Assembly (NCBI GenBank): GCA_030836925.1
Contig: JAUPLK010000001.1
Location: forward strand, 1-27,018
Reading direction: 5' to 3'
From: Pseudomonadota bacterium
GTDB lineage: Bacteria; Pseudomonadota; Gammaproteobacteria; Steroidobacterales; GCA-2729495
DNA: 27,018 nt
This document shows positions 1 to 6,670 of the stretch, piece by piece. Each line of letters starts with the position of its first letter. The stretch's first letter is position 1. The translations under genes and the position numbers were made by a program. The notes below the pieces were generated by a model that worked only from the letters and a program-made list of their open reading frames with translations, searched no databases and was not told where the DNA came from.

Positions 1-15
1 TAGCCGGCGGGATCC

Positions 16-1074
16 CTAATTCGCCGGCACCCGTCGCCTGGTCTCGGAAGGCGTCTCACCAAAACGCGCGCGGTAGCACTTGGCGAACTTGCCGAGGTGA
101 TTGAAGCCGCAAGCCAGCGCGACATCCGTCACGCTGCGCCCGCCGACCGCACCGGCTGCCAGCCCCTGGTGTGCCAGGTCCAGTCGGTGGTCGCGCAGAT
201 ACTCCATCGGTGTCGTATGCCGGTAGCGCCGGAATCCGGCCTGCAGGGTTCTTTCGCTAACGCCCGCAATCCCGGCCAGGTCGCGCAGCGTAATGGGCTG
301 GTCGGCATTGCCCATGATGTAGTGCTCGACCGTGCGGATGTAGACCGGTGCCGGACCGGTGCGCCCGGCATCAAGTGACTCGCTGTAGGTGTGCGGCAGC
401 TCCGTCATCACCAGGCTGATGAGCGTTCGTTCCAGCTGGCGGCACACGGTCGGATTGCTGACGATGCCCGCCTCGCGCTGTTCAAACTCCCCGCACAGGA
501 AGTGCAGGAAGCGCCGCAGTCCCGGTGCGTTGCTGTTTGCCGGCCCGGTTCCGGGTCCGGTGCCTGGATCGGCGGGCGGCGCAAAGTGCAGGGGCGCTGA
601 AGCCGGCTGCCCGGTGGTCTCTTCCAGCCAGGCGCGCAGCGGCGCTGCGGGTATGCGCAGTGTCAGGTTCACTTCGTCGGCGAGGAAACGCATGGTCGCC
701 GGCCCGGTCGGGTTCATGGCCCGGATGATCTGGGGGTTCAGTGCTCCGGTGTGGCCGTCCTGGCTGAGGGTACCGGCACCGTGCAGCAGCACGAGAAAGA
801 GGTAGGAATCATCCGGGTGCGCTTCGATCTGCACGGCAGCGCCGTAGTGCAGGGCGTGAATCGACACCTGACCGAGGCTGGCACTGCAGTGGCGAAAGGC
901 CACCAGCGGGCGCCGCGCCGTGGGTATGACCGAGTGCGGCCACAGGAATCTGGACAGGTGATCGCGGGCCGCCAGCAGGTCGGCGGTTTCCAGTACCAGC
1001 TGGCCGGGCAAGGGCATGCGGGCCGGTACCGCCGGCTGCAAACGGGCTGAAAACGCGTGTGTGGTGTCGTCCAT
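16..1074 (-). CDS. AraC-family transcriptional regulator
   Basis: A 352-residue DNA-binding regulator. The C-terminal ~100 residues carry the two helix-turn-helix units of the AraC/XylS family: ITLRDLAGIAGVSERTLQAG for the first, and VTDVALACGFNHLGKFAKCY followed by RARFGETPSETRRR for the second, which is the family's conserved end. The N-terminal ~220 residues resemble the ligand-sensing half found in AraC proteins of the AraC_binding_2 type, so the protein probably responds to a small molecule, not identified here. It is divergent from gcdH across a 195-base gap, so control of gcdH is possible but unproven. The ATG at 1074 begins just before the promoter region; a 15-base inverted repeat lies 45 bases upstream. 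Family assignment is firm; ligand and targets are unknown. Confidence 0.9.
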   Translation of the reverse strand: MDDTTHAFSARLQPAVPARMPLPGQLVLETADLLAARDHLSRFLWPHSVIPTARRPLVAFRHCSASLGQVSIHALHYGAAVQIEAHPDDSYLFLVLLHGAGTLSQDGHTGALNPQIIRAMNPTGPATMRFLADEVNLTLRIPAAPLRAWLEETTGQPASAPLHFAPPADPGTGPGTGPANSNAPGLRRFLHFLCGEFEQREAGIVSNPTVCRQLERTLISLVMTELPHTYSESLDAGRTGPAPVYIRTVEHYIMGNADQPITLRDLAGIAGVSERTLQAGFRRYRHTTPMEYLRDHRLDLAHQGLAAGAVGGRSVTDVALACGFNHLGKFAKCYRARFGETPSETRRRVPAN

Positions 1075-1118
1075 GCAAGCCTCAACGCAGCGGGCGGGCA
1101 GGCAAGCTGCTGCCGGCC

Positions 1119-1133
1119 AGTATCGCGGATACT
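1119..1133. promoter_or_regulatory. Inverted repeat in the AraC/gcdH divergent gap
   Basis: AGTATC-GCG-GATACT is a perfect 6-base inverted repeat with a 3-base centre, 45 bases before the regulator's start codon in the divergent intergenic region. Its size and location suit an operator, but AraC proteins more often bind direct repeats, and no second copy is seen in the gap. The function is inference. Confidence 0.35.
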
Positions 1134-1269
1134 AGCGCGGCCGGGCCCGCTGCAGACTGTACCGGCCGTTTCGGCCAATGCGGCTGCGCAAACCGTATAA
1201 CGGGCGGGCAGACGGCTTTGCTAAAAGTTCGCTTTGATCCCCCTCCTCTGACGCACAGGACATACGAGC

Positions 1270-2487
1270 ATGGTCGAGTCGGCAAGCAAACCGGAGGCGG
1301 GTTCCGGCCAGGGTTCGCAGGCAAGGCCGGCGCTGGATCCGCTGGATCTCTTCGATATCCGGTCCGAACTGTCGGAAGAAGAGGTCCTCGTGCAGGACAC
1401 CGTTGCTCGCTTCGTCGATGACCAGGTGCTGCCGATCATCCGCGACTGCTTCGAGCAGCATCGTTTCCCGCAGGAACTGGTCAGCGAAATTGCGGCCCTC
1501 GGCCTGCTCGGAAGCAGCATCGAGGGCTACGACTGTGCCGGGCTCAACAGCGTCGCCTATGGCCTGATCTGCCAGGAACTGGAGCGTGGCGACAGCGGCC
1601 TGCGCAGTTTTGTCTCGGTGCAAAGCAGTCTGGTCATGTACCCGATCCACAGTTTTGGTTCGGAGGCGCAGAAACAGCGCTGGCTGCCGGCAATGGCGCG
1701 TGGCGAGGCCATCGGCTGTTTCGGTCTGACCGAAGCGCATGGCGGATCCGACCCGGCCAGCATGAAGACCCATGCCAAACGTCAGGGCGGTGACTGGGTG
1801 CTGAACGGTTCGAAGATGTGGATCACCAACGGCACGATTGCCGATGTTGCCGTGGTGTGGGCCCATACCGACGAAGGCATCAAGGGCTTTCTGGTCGAGC
1901 GCGGCATGCCGGGTTTCGCTGCGCCGGAAATCGACAACAAGATGTCGCTACGGGCTTCGGTGACGGCGGCGCTGTTCTTCGACAACGTGCGTCTGCCGGA
2001 GGCCAGTGTACTGCCGGGTGTCACCGGTCTGCGCGGCCCCCTGAGTTGTCTGACCCAGGCCCGTTACGGCATCAGCTGGGGTCCGATCGGCAGCGCCCAG
2101 GCCTGTCTCAGGGAGTTGCTGGCCTACACCGGCAGCCGCAAGCTCTTTGGCAGCCCACTGTCCCACAAACAACTGATCCAGGTGCGTCTTGCCGACATGG
2201 CGCGGCGCATCAGCACTGCGCAACTGCTCGCGCTGCGTCTCGGCCGGCTCAAGGATGCCGGCCGCCTGCATCCCACGCAGGTGTCGCTGGCGAAGTGGAA
2301 CAACGTGCGCATGGCGCTCGACATCGCGCGGGATTGCCGCGACATGCTGGGCGGCGGTGGCATCAGCGCCGAGTACGTACCCGTGCGTCACATGCTCAAC
2401 CTCGAGAGCGTGATCACCTATGAGGGTACGGAGTCGGTACACCAGCTGGTGGTTGGCAAGGAGCTTACCGGCGTCAGCGCTTTCTGA
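1270..2487 (+). CDS. gcdH: Glutaryl-CoA dehydrogenase
   Basis: Cytoplasmic FAD enzyme that oxidises and decarboxylates glutaryl-CoA to crotonyl-CoA, the last dedicated step of lysine, tryptophan and some aromatic-acid degradation routes. The 405 residues show acyl-CoA dehydrogenase signatures throughout: GCFGLTEAHGGSDPASM (FAD/substrate binding), WVLNGSKMWITNG, KMSLRASVTAALFFDNVRLP, and RDMLGGGGISAEY near the end. The catalytic glutamate sits in TYEGTES at residue 385, the position typical of GcdH rather than long-chain enzymes. The run LTQARYGISWG also matches the GcdH subfamily closely. Start is the ATG at 1270; the Shine-Dalgarno is weak (CAGGA about 12 bases upstream). It is flanked by two AraC-type regulators; no electron-transfer flavoprotein or CoA-transferase gene is nearby. 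Confidence 0.95.
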   Translation: MVESASKPEAGSGQGSQARPALDPLDLFDIRSELSEEEVLVQDTVARFVDDQVLPIIRDCFEQHRFPQELVSEIAALGLLGSSIEGYDCAGLNSVAYGLICQELERGDSGLRSFVSVQSSLVMYPIHSFGSEAQKQRWLPAMARGEAIGCFGLTEAHGGSDPASMKTHAKRQGGDWVLNGSKMWITNGTIADVAVVWAHTDEGIKGFLVERGMPGFAAPEIDNKMSLRASVTAALFFDNVRLPEASVLPGVTGLRGPLSCLTQARYGISWGPIGSAQACLRELLAYTGSRKLFGSPLSHKQLIQVRLADMARRISTAQLLALRLGRLKDAGRLHPTQVSLAKWNNVRMALDIARDCRDMLGGGGISAEYVPVRHMLNLESVITYEGTESVHQLVVGKELTGVSAF

Positions 2488-2516
2488 GCGGGCTTGTGTT
2501 TCAGCCGATCGGGCTC

Positions 2517-2533
2517 GACTATTGGCAATAGTC
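2517..2533. promoter_or_regulatory. Inverted repeat upstream of second AraC gene
   Basis: GACTATT-GGC-AATAGTC is a perfect 7-base inverted repeat with a 3-base centre in the 63-base gap between gcdH and the next gene. It ends five bases before the Shine-Dalgarno sequence GGGAGG. It could be an operator or a short hairpin near the ribosome site; there is no T-run, so it is not a Rho-independent terminator. Confidence 0.4.
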
Positions 2534-2550
2534 ATCCGGGAGGCGCCGCC

Positions 2551-3594
2551 GTGGAGCTGCAGGAGACCAGGGACCCGCACATCATCGCCGGCTGGGCCGT
2601 TGCCGTAGCCCAGGCGCTGGACGCCCGCGGGCTCGACAGCCGTGCGATCTTCAACGCCGCCGGCATCGATCTTGCCGCCGCCCGTGTTCCCACCACGCGC
2701 TTTCCAGCGGCGGCCATGACCCGCGTTTATGAGCTGGCGGACGCTGCAACCGACGATCCCTCCTTCGGACTGTCCATTGCCGAATTCGTGCATGCCACCT
2801 CACTGCACGCGCTGGGCTTCTCGCTGCTCGCGAGCAGCACACTTGAATCCTTCTGCCGGCGGGTGGTGCGGTATTTCCGTCTGGTCAGCACCAATGCCGA
2901 CTGTCAGATGGAGCGTACCGCGACCGAGTACCGCCTGGTCATGGCGCCTACCATCGATCGTCAGCAGTACTATCCGCAGGATGCGTGGATGGCCACGGCG
3001 GTGCGGTTCATGCGCGAGATCTATCGCCCGGACTTTGCGCCCATGTCGGTGTGCCTGAGCCGGCCGCGGCCGCGCGAAAAGGTGCAGCGCTTCGAACAGT
3101 TTTTCGGGACGACGGTGATCTACGGTTGCCCGACCAACAGCCTGATACTCGATCTGCGTGACATGAGCGTGGAGCTGCCGGCCGCCAATGCCGAACTTGC
3201 CCGGCAAAACGATGCCGTGGTCATGGCCTTGCTGGCACGCATGGATCGCGACGACATCATCGCCCGGGTGCGCGCCCTGTTCATCGAGTTGCTGCCATCC
3301 GGGGAATGCAGCAAGGAGAAGGTTGCCGCGCGTCTCAACATGAGTGACCGGTCCCTGCAGAGCAAACTGGCGACCCGCAACACGAGTTATCGCAATCTGC
3401 TCAATGAGACCCGCCGGGAGCTGGCCCAGCTCTATATCCGCCAGGGGCTGCACTCGGTCAGCGAGGTCACCTACCTGCTCGGTTTCGCCGATGTCAGCAG
3501 CTTTTCCCGGGCCTTCCGCAGCTGGGAGGGGCTCTCGCCGAGCGAATACAAGGACCAGTCCCTGGGCCGGCGGTCGGGGGCGGCGGTCGAGTAA
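2551..3594 (+). CDS. AraC-family regulator with arabinose-binding-type N-terminal domain
   Basis: A transcriptional regulator of about 347 residues. The N-terminal ~200 residues match the Arabinose_bd domain of OruR/ArgR-like regulators (IIAGWAVAVAQALDARGLDS, then the LGFSLLASSTLESFCRRVVR segment). The C-terminal ~100 residues are an AraC helix-turn-helix domain: VAARLNMSDRSLQSKLATRN, then VSEVTYLLGFADVSSFSRAF and RSWEGLSPSEYK. The reading frame is open from a TTG at 2494, but the GTG at 2551 is preferred because GGGAGG lies seven bases before it. It follows gcdH by 63 bases on the same strand and may be co-transcribed, making it a candidate regulator of glutarate or lysine catabolism. The inducer is unknown. 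Confidence 0.9.
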   Translation: MELQETRDPHIIAGWAVAVAQALDARGLDSRAIFNAAGIDLAAARVPTTRFPAAAMTRVYELADAATDDPSFGLSIAEFVHATSLHALGFSLLASSTLESFCRRVVRYFRLVSTNADCQMERTATEYRLVMAPTIDRQQYYPQDAWMATAVRFMREIYRPDFAPMSVCLSRPRPREKVQRFEQFFGTTVIYGCPTNSLILDLRDMSVELPAANAELARQNDAVVMALLARMDRDDIIARVRALFIELLPSGECSKEKVAARLNMSDRSLQSKLATRNTSYRNLLNETRRELAQLYIRQGLHSVSEVTYLLGFADVSSFSRAFRSWEGLSPSEYKDQSLGRRSGAAVE

Positions 3595-3680
3595 GCGCCT
3601 GCCCGGCGCCCCCAGCCTGGCCGGATCGCCCGCCGGCAGCGGCCTCACGGGCCCCGATCTACGCCCCGGACCCTGCCGAT

Positions 3681-3709
3681 TTGAAAAAAACTGCTGGCCC
3701 GCATACACT
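3681..3709 (+). promoter_or_regulatory. Sigma70 promoter for rplM-rpsI
   Basis: TTGAAA at 3681-3686 and TACACT at 3704-3709 are separated by an optimal 17 bases. Transcription should start near 3716, about 60 bases before the rplM start codon. A strong promoter is expected for ribosomal protein genes. Confidence 0.7.
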
Positions 3710-3714
3710 TTGCG

Positions 3715-3729
3715 GCCCTCGCCGAGGGC
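3715..3729 (+). promoter_or_regulatory. Hairpin at the 5' end of the rplM leader
   Basis: GCCCTC-GCC-GAGGGC forms a 6-base stem with a 3-base loop starting almost exactly at the predicted transcription start. In E. coli the rplM-rpsI leader is reported to be controlled by L13 binding. Whether this hairpin serves that role, or only stabilises the 5' end, cannot be told from the sequence. Confidence 0.4.
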
Positions 3730-3776
3730 TGTCCGGTTTTCCGGGTCCAGCCCAGGCATTTAATTACAGGTGTCGA

Positions 3777-4205
3777 ATGGGCACGTTTTCTGCCAAATCC
3801 CATGAGGTTCGGCGCGGCTGGTATGTGGTGGATGCCACGGATCAGACGCTCGGTCGCCTCGCGTCCGCAGTGGCTCACAGGCTGCGCGGCAAGCACAAAC
3901 CCGAATTTACCCCGCATGTTGATACGGGCGATTACATCGTCATCATCAATGCCGCGAATATCCGCGTCACCGGCAACAAGCTGAAAGACAAGCTGTATCG
4001 CCACCACACCGGTTATGTCGGCAACATGAAGACCATCGCGCTCGGCAAGATGATGCAGGAGCACCCGGAGCGCGCAATCACCAAGGCGGTAAAGGGCATG
4101 CTGCCCAAGAACAGTCTCGGTGCCGCCATGCTGAAGAAGCTGCGCGTGTTTCCGGGCGCCGAGCATGAACATGCGGCCCAGCAGCCAGAAATCCTGAAGC
4201 TGTAA
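3777..4205 (+). CDS. rplM: 50S ribosomal protein L13
   Basis: Large-subunit ribosomal protein, one of the early assembly proteins that bind 23S rRNA. The 142 residues equal the usual bacterial length and carry the L13 signature blocks: WYVVDATDQTLGRLAS, DTGDYIVIINAANIRVTGNK, YRHHTGYVGNMK and MLPKNSLGAAMLKKLRVFPG. The open frame runs further upstream to 3681, but the ATG at 3777 matches the family N-terminus (MGTFSAKSHEV) and follows ACAGG at a workable distance. rpsI follows after 33 bases, the standard rplM-rpsI pair, under the promoter at 3681-3709. Confidence 0.98.
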   Translation: MGTFSAKSHEVRRGWYVVDATDQTLGRLASAVAHRLRGKHKPEFTPHVDTGDYIVIINAANIRVTGNKLKDKLYRHHTGYVGNMKTIALGKMMQEHPERAITKAVKGMLPKNSLGAAMLKKLRVFPGAEHEHAAQQPEILKL

Positions 4206-4238
4206 CCCTTAAACCAGACCCAGCAGGCACCACCACAG

Positions 4239-4637
4239 ATGGCTACTCAGTCCACCCAGTTTTATGGCACCGGCCGCCGCAAGGCTTCCACCGCACGGGT
4301 ATTCATTCGTCGTGGCAATGGCGACATCACCATCAACTCCAAGCCGATTGAGGTGTTTTTCGGCCGCAAGACCGCTCGCATGATCGTGCGGCAGCCGCTG
4401 GAACTGACCAAGCTGGAAGGCCAGTTCGACGTCAATGTGAATGTTGCCGGTGGCGGCATCACCGGCCAGGCCGGCGCAATCCGCCATGGCCTGACCCGCG
4501 CGCTGATGGCCTATGACGAGAGCCTGCGTCCCCAGTTGCGCAAAGCCGGCTATGTCACCCGGGATGCCCGCGAGGTCGAGCGCAAGAAAGTCGGTCTGCG
4601 CAAGGCCCGTCGTGCAACCCAGTTCTCCAAGCGCTAG
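4239..4637 (+). CDS. rpsI: 30S ribosomal protein S9
   Basis: Small-subunit ribosomal protein whose C-terminal tail reaches the P-site tRNA. The 132 residues contain the family core YGTGRRKASTARVFIRRGNG, then GGGITGQAGAIRHGLTRAL, and the basic tail ending QFSKR, whose last arginine is the conserved tRNA-contacting residue. The start at 4239 follows rplM in the same operon. No terminator is seen after the stop; transcription could run into the tRNA gene 33 bases downstream and end at the terminator at 4751-4781. Confidence 0.98.
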   Translation: MATQSTQFYGTGRRKASTARVFIRRGNGDITINSKPIEVFFGRKTARMIVRQPLELTKLEGQFDVNVNVAGGGITGQAGAIRHGLTRALMAYDESLRPQLRKAGYVTRDAREVERKKVGLRKARRATQFSKR

Positions 4638-4650
4638 TTTTCGACCGGTC

Positions 4651-4656
4651 TATAAT
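4651..4656 (+). promoter_or_regulatory. -10 element of the tRNA-Gln gene
   Basis: A perfect TATAAT sits 13 bases before the mature tRNA 5' end and is followed by a GC-rich discriminator (GCGTCCC), a pattern linked to growth-rate and stringent control of stable RNA. No convincing -35 hexamer lies at the right spacing, so the promoter may be weak alone or supplement read-through from rpsI. Confidence 0.6.
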
Positions 4657-4669
4657 GCGTCCCACCCAC

Positions 4670-4743
4670 TGGGGGATCGTCCAGCGGTAGGACATCGGAC
4701 TCTGACTCCGAGAACCTAGGTTCGAATCCTAGTCCCCCAGCCA
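4670..4743 (+). tRNA. tRNA-Gln (anticodon CUG)
   Basis: A complete cloverleaf is visible. The acceptor stem TGGGGGA (4670-4676) pairs perfectly with TCCCCCA (4733-4739), followed by discriminator G and an encoded CCA. The D stem is GTCC/GGAC, the anticodon stem TCGGA/TCCGA with loop CTCTGAC giving anticodon CTG, and the T stem CTAGG/CCTAG with loop TTCGAAT. The U1-A72 pair is a known glutamine identity element, which supports the assignment. It reads CAG codons. No duplicated 3' end or integrase is seen near it, so it shows no sign of being an integration site. Confidence 0.97.
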
Positions 4744-4750
4744 ATACCAG

Positions 4751-4781
4751 ACGGCCCGCGTGCAGCGGGCCGTTTTTTTTT
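4751..4781 (+). terminator. Rho-independent terminator after tRNA-Gln
   Basis: ACGGCCCGC and GCGGGCCGT form a 9-base GC-rich stem around a GTGCA loop, followed by a run of T's to 4781. It ends the rplM-rpsI-tRNA region, just before the 3' end of the convergent rpiA gene. Confidence 0.95.
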
Positions 4782-4805
4782 CAGCTGCCGGTTGCGTCCG
4801 GCCCG

Positions 4806-5468
4806 TCAGCGCCGGTCCATGCGTTTCACGCCACTGTCCTCGGCCAGAAGAATCACGTCGGCTGGCCGGTTGGCAAACAGGCCGACGGTCACGATGCCGG
4901 GGACCTGGTTGAAACGGCTTTCGAACTCGACCGGGTTGCTGATCTGCAGGTCATGCACATCGAGGATGTGATTGCCGTTGTCGGTGACGAAGTTCTCCCG
5001 CCAGATGGGCTGGCCGCGCACCTTGAGGAACTGGCGGGCGACCCAGGTTCTCGCCATCGGAATCACTTCTACCGGCAGGGGGAACTGGCCGAGGGTGGCG
5101 ACCCACTTTGACTGGTCGATGATGCAGACGAATTTGCGCGAGGCGGCGGCGAGGATTTTTTCGCGTGTCAGTGCGCCGCCACCGCCCTTGATCAGATGGA
5201 AGTGCTTGTTCGCCTCATCCGCGCCGTCTACATAGAGATCCGGATCGCCCGCATCCTCGAGTTCGCTGACCGTCAGTCCCCTGGCGCGCAGCCGTGCTTC
5301 CGTGGCCCTGGAGCTGGCGACGATGGCGGCGAGGTCATCGCGATGGCGGACCAGTTCATCGATGAAGAAATTGACGGTGGAGCCGGTACCCACGCCAAGT
5401 GTCATGCCGGGCTTGATGAAGTCGAGGGCGGCCCGTGCGGCTTGTTGCTTTCTGGCGGCCTGATCCAT
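4806..5468 (-). CDS. rpiA: Ribose-5-phosphate isomerase A
   Basis: Cytoplasmic enzyme of the non-oxidative pentose phosphate pathway that interconverts ribose 5-phosphate and ribulose 5-phosphate. The 220 residues match the family length (219 in E. coli). Visible signatures are the phosphate-binding GVGTGSTVNFFIDEL, the active-site segment LYVDGADEAN with its paired aspartates, and LIKGGGGALTREK with the catalytic lysine and glutamate region. The frame is open to 5528, but the ATG at 5468 is chosen because GGAG lies seven bases before it and MDQAARKQQAA fits the family N-terminus. Its own -10 element lies at 5496-5501, downstream of the terminator of the preceding small gene, so it is probably transcribed alone. 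Confidence 0.97.
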   Translation of the reverse strand: MDQAARKQQAARAALDFIKPGMTLGVGTGSTVNFFIDELVRHRDDLAAIVASSRATEARLRARGLTVSELEDAGDPDLYVDGADEANKHFHLIKGGGGALTREKILAAASRKFVCIIDQSKWVATLGQFPLPVEVIPMARTWVARQFLKVRGQPIWRENFVTDNGNHILDVHDLQISNPVEFESRFNQVPGIVTVGLFANRPADVILLAEDSGVKRMDRR

Positions 5469-5495
5469 GTACGTCTCCGCAGCTGTTGCGGGGAG

Positions 5496-5501
5496 ATTAT
5501 A
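5496..5501 (-). promoter_or_regulatory. -10 element of rpiA
   Basis: On the minus strand the hexamer reads TATAAT, 28 bases before the rpiA start codon. A good -35 match at 16-18 bases is missing. Its place between an upstream terminator and rpiA supports it. Confidence 0.5.
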
Positions 5502-5526
5502 GGTACGCCGTGCGGGGAAGGGATAC

Positions 5527-5554
5527 AAAAAAAAGTGCCCGCCGAAGCGGGCAC
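5527..5554 (-). terminator. Rho-independent terminator of the lysine-rich peptide gene
   Basis: On the minus strand GTGCCCGC and GCGGGCAC form a perfect 8-base stem around a TTCG tetraloop, followed by eight T's. It lies 73 bases after the stop of the small lysine-rich gene and insulates rpiA from it. Confidence 0.95.
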
Positions 5555-5585
5555 CGATTTTCGTGAGTCATCTCCTGTCGGAGAT

Positions 5586-5615
5586 CGGCCAGAAATCTTT
5601 TCAGATTTCTGGCCG
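5586..5615 (-). other. Perfect 13-base stem-loop downstream of the lysine-rich peptide gene
   Basis: CGGCCAGAAATCT and its exact complement AGATTTCTGGCCG surround a 4-base loop (TTTC on the plus strand). It begins 12 bases after the small gene's stop and comes before the terminator, so the transcript would carry two stable hairpins. There is no T-run here on either strand. It could protect the mRNA 3' end, be a processing site, or be part of a small RNA. Confidence 0.7.
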
Positions 5616-5626
5616 GCGTCATGCGA

Positions 5627-5713
5627 CTAACGCTTTTTCTTTGCGGCCTTTTTCTTGGCCTTCTTCTTGGTCTTGGGAGCAACTTTTTTCTTGGAAGCTT
5701 TCTTCGTAGCCAT
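5627..5713 (-). CDS. 28-residue lysine-rich histone-like peptide
   Basis: A very small basic protein starting MATKKASKKKVAPKTKKK and ending KKKR: 15 lysines, one arginine and six alanines in 28 residues. The composition resembles the tails of bacterial histone H1-like proteins (AlgP/Hc type), so nucleic-acid binding is likely, but no folded domain exists. The frame is open upstream to 5836, yet the ATG at 5713 is preferred: GGAG lies nine bases before it, and the upstream part has no matching composition. A -10 element (5748-5753), its own start signals and a strong terminator show a discrete monocistronic gene. Both AAG and AAA lysine codons are used, so this is not a simple DNA repeat. Confidence 0.8.
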   Translation of the reverse strand: MATKKASKKKVAPKTKKKAKKKAAKKKR

Positions 5714-5747
5714 AGTTTCAGTCTCCGTGTCGAGGTAGACGGGGCTG

Positions 5748-5753
5748 AGTATA
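5748..5753 (-). promoter_or_regulatory. -10 element of the lysine-rich peptide gene
   Basis: On the minus strand the hexamer reads TATACT, 34 bases before the start codon. A TTGCTG lies 20 bases further upstream, longer than the ideal spacing, so the -35 is uncertain. Confidence 0.5.
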
Positions 5754-5848
5754 TACAAGAGTTTGCAGAATTCCAGCAACCGGGGTGATTTGGTTCTCAT
5801 TCGGGTCACGGGGTGTTTCGTCTGCGCGACACCCATCGAGACGGATTT

Positions 5849-6463
5849 TCACTCCGTTCGTGTGCCGAAACGGCAACTCAAAGTGCCTTCATCGGTCACG
5901 ACTGCTTCGAGTTTGACGTCGTGTTTCTCGTGCGGAACACCGCTGATCTGCTGAAATGCATAAGCCAGTCCGATGAAGTGCGGCCGACGACAGTGCCTGC
6001 GTTGCGCAAGAAAGGCGAGCGTTCGGTCGTAGTAACCACCGCCCATGCCAAGCCGGTAGCCGTCTGCATCGAAGCCCAGCAGCGGTGCAAGGATGACATC
6101 CATCTCGCGTGCGCTGCGCCAGTCATCATCACTGCAGACCGGTTCGGCGATGCCGAAGCGATTGCTGGCCAGCAGGCTGTCAGCTGCAAAGGGAGCGAAG
6201 CGCAGTTCGCTGCCGACCACCACCGGAAGAAAGACTTCTCGTCCGCGTCGCCATGCCGCGCTGATCACGGGTGTGCAGTCGAGCTCACCGGATACCGGTA
6301 AATACAGGGCCAGGCGCCTGCTGCGCGCGAGGACCGGCAAGCGCCAGATCCTGGCGGCAACCCGCATGGCGGCCTGCTCCATCTGTGCCGGGGTCAATGC
6401 CCGGCGTTGTGCCAGCAGAAGCTGGCGGTGCTGTGATCTGGAAAGTGGTTTGCCGTTTGTCAT
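5849..6463 (-). CDS. fau: 5-formyltetrahydrofolate cyclo-ligase
   Basis: Cytoplasmic ATP-dependent enzyme (YgfA in E. coli) that converts 5-formyl-THF to 5,10-methenyl-THF, removing a folate that inhibits one-carbon enzymes. The 204 residues include SRSQHRQLLLAQRRALTP at the N-terminus, the substrate/ATP segment around LALYLPVSGELDC, and the diagnostic LGMGGGYYDRTLAFL near the C-terminus. The frame is open to 6526, but that extension is the 3' part of 6S RNA; the ATG at 6463 gives the normal N-terminus. No Shine-Dalgarno precedes it: the 12 bases between the start codon and the 6S closing stem are pyrimidine-rich. As in E. coli, it lies directly downstream of 6S RNA and is probably co-transcribed with it. 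Confidence 0.93.
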   Translation of the reverse strand: MTNGKPLSRSQHRQLLLAQRRALTPAQMEQAAMRVAARIWRLPVLARSRRLALYLPVSGELDCTPVISAAWRRGREVFLPVVVGSELRFAPFAADSLLASNRFGIAEPVCSDDDWRSAREMDVILAPLLGFDADGYRLGMGGGYYDRTLAFLAQRRHCRRPHFIGLAYAFQQISGVPHEKHDVKLEAVVTDEGTLSCRFGTRTE

Positions 6464-6475
6464 GGCGGGGAAGGT

Positions 6476-6664
6476 GGTCCCTCCCACCTGTGCCGGTGCA
6501 GCCTGCTGCTCACCGACCGGGAGCATCAGGTGGAATCAAATGCGGCAGAGAAGGCTTCCCGCACGAGGCGGTCATGCACAAACTACCGACAACCAGCGAT
6601 TCCGAAAGCGCGATTAAGGGTCGAGAGACCAATCAAGCCGCTGTCGAACACCGCAGGAGGGACC
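6476..6664 (-). ncRNA. ssrS: 6S RNA
   Basis: Regulatory RNA that mimics an open promoter and sequesters sigma70 RNA polymerase in stationary phase. Three lines of sequence evidence agree. First, the context zapA - ssrS - fau is the conserved gammaproteobacterial position. Second, a perfect -10 (TATAAT, 6671-6676) predicts a transcript starting near 6664. Third, the predicted 5' end GGTCCCTCC is exactly complementary to GGAGGGACC at 6476-6484, giving a closing stem for a 189-base RNA, close to the 184 of E. coli. The stem continues with TGCGGTG against CACCGGCA and CAGC against GCTG, before an open central region. The exact ends are estimates. Processing from a longer ssrS-fau transcript is likely. 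Confidence 0.85.
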
Positions 6665-6670
6665 GGTTCC

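Noticed and set aside
1164..1176. GGCCG-TTT-CGGCC short hairpin before gcdH
   Set aside because: Five-base GC palindromes are common by chance in DNA of this composition, and no promoter or T-run gives it a clear role.
4670..4781. tRNA gene as an integration site for a mobile element
   Set aside because: No integrase, no repeated tRNA 3' end and only housekeeping genes follow.
5811..5834. GGGTGT/ACACCC pairing just downstream of fau as a terminator
   Set aside because: The stem is only six bases with a 12-base loop and no T-run follows on the minus strand.
5813..6301. A 162-codon plus-strand frame opposite fau
   Set aside because: Shadow of fau, whose GMGGGYYDRTL motif is clear on the minus strand.
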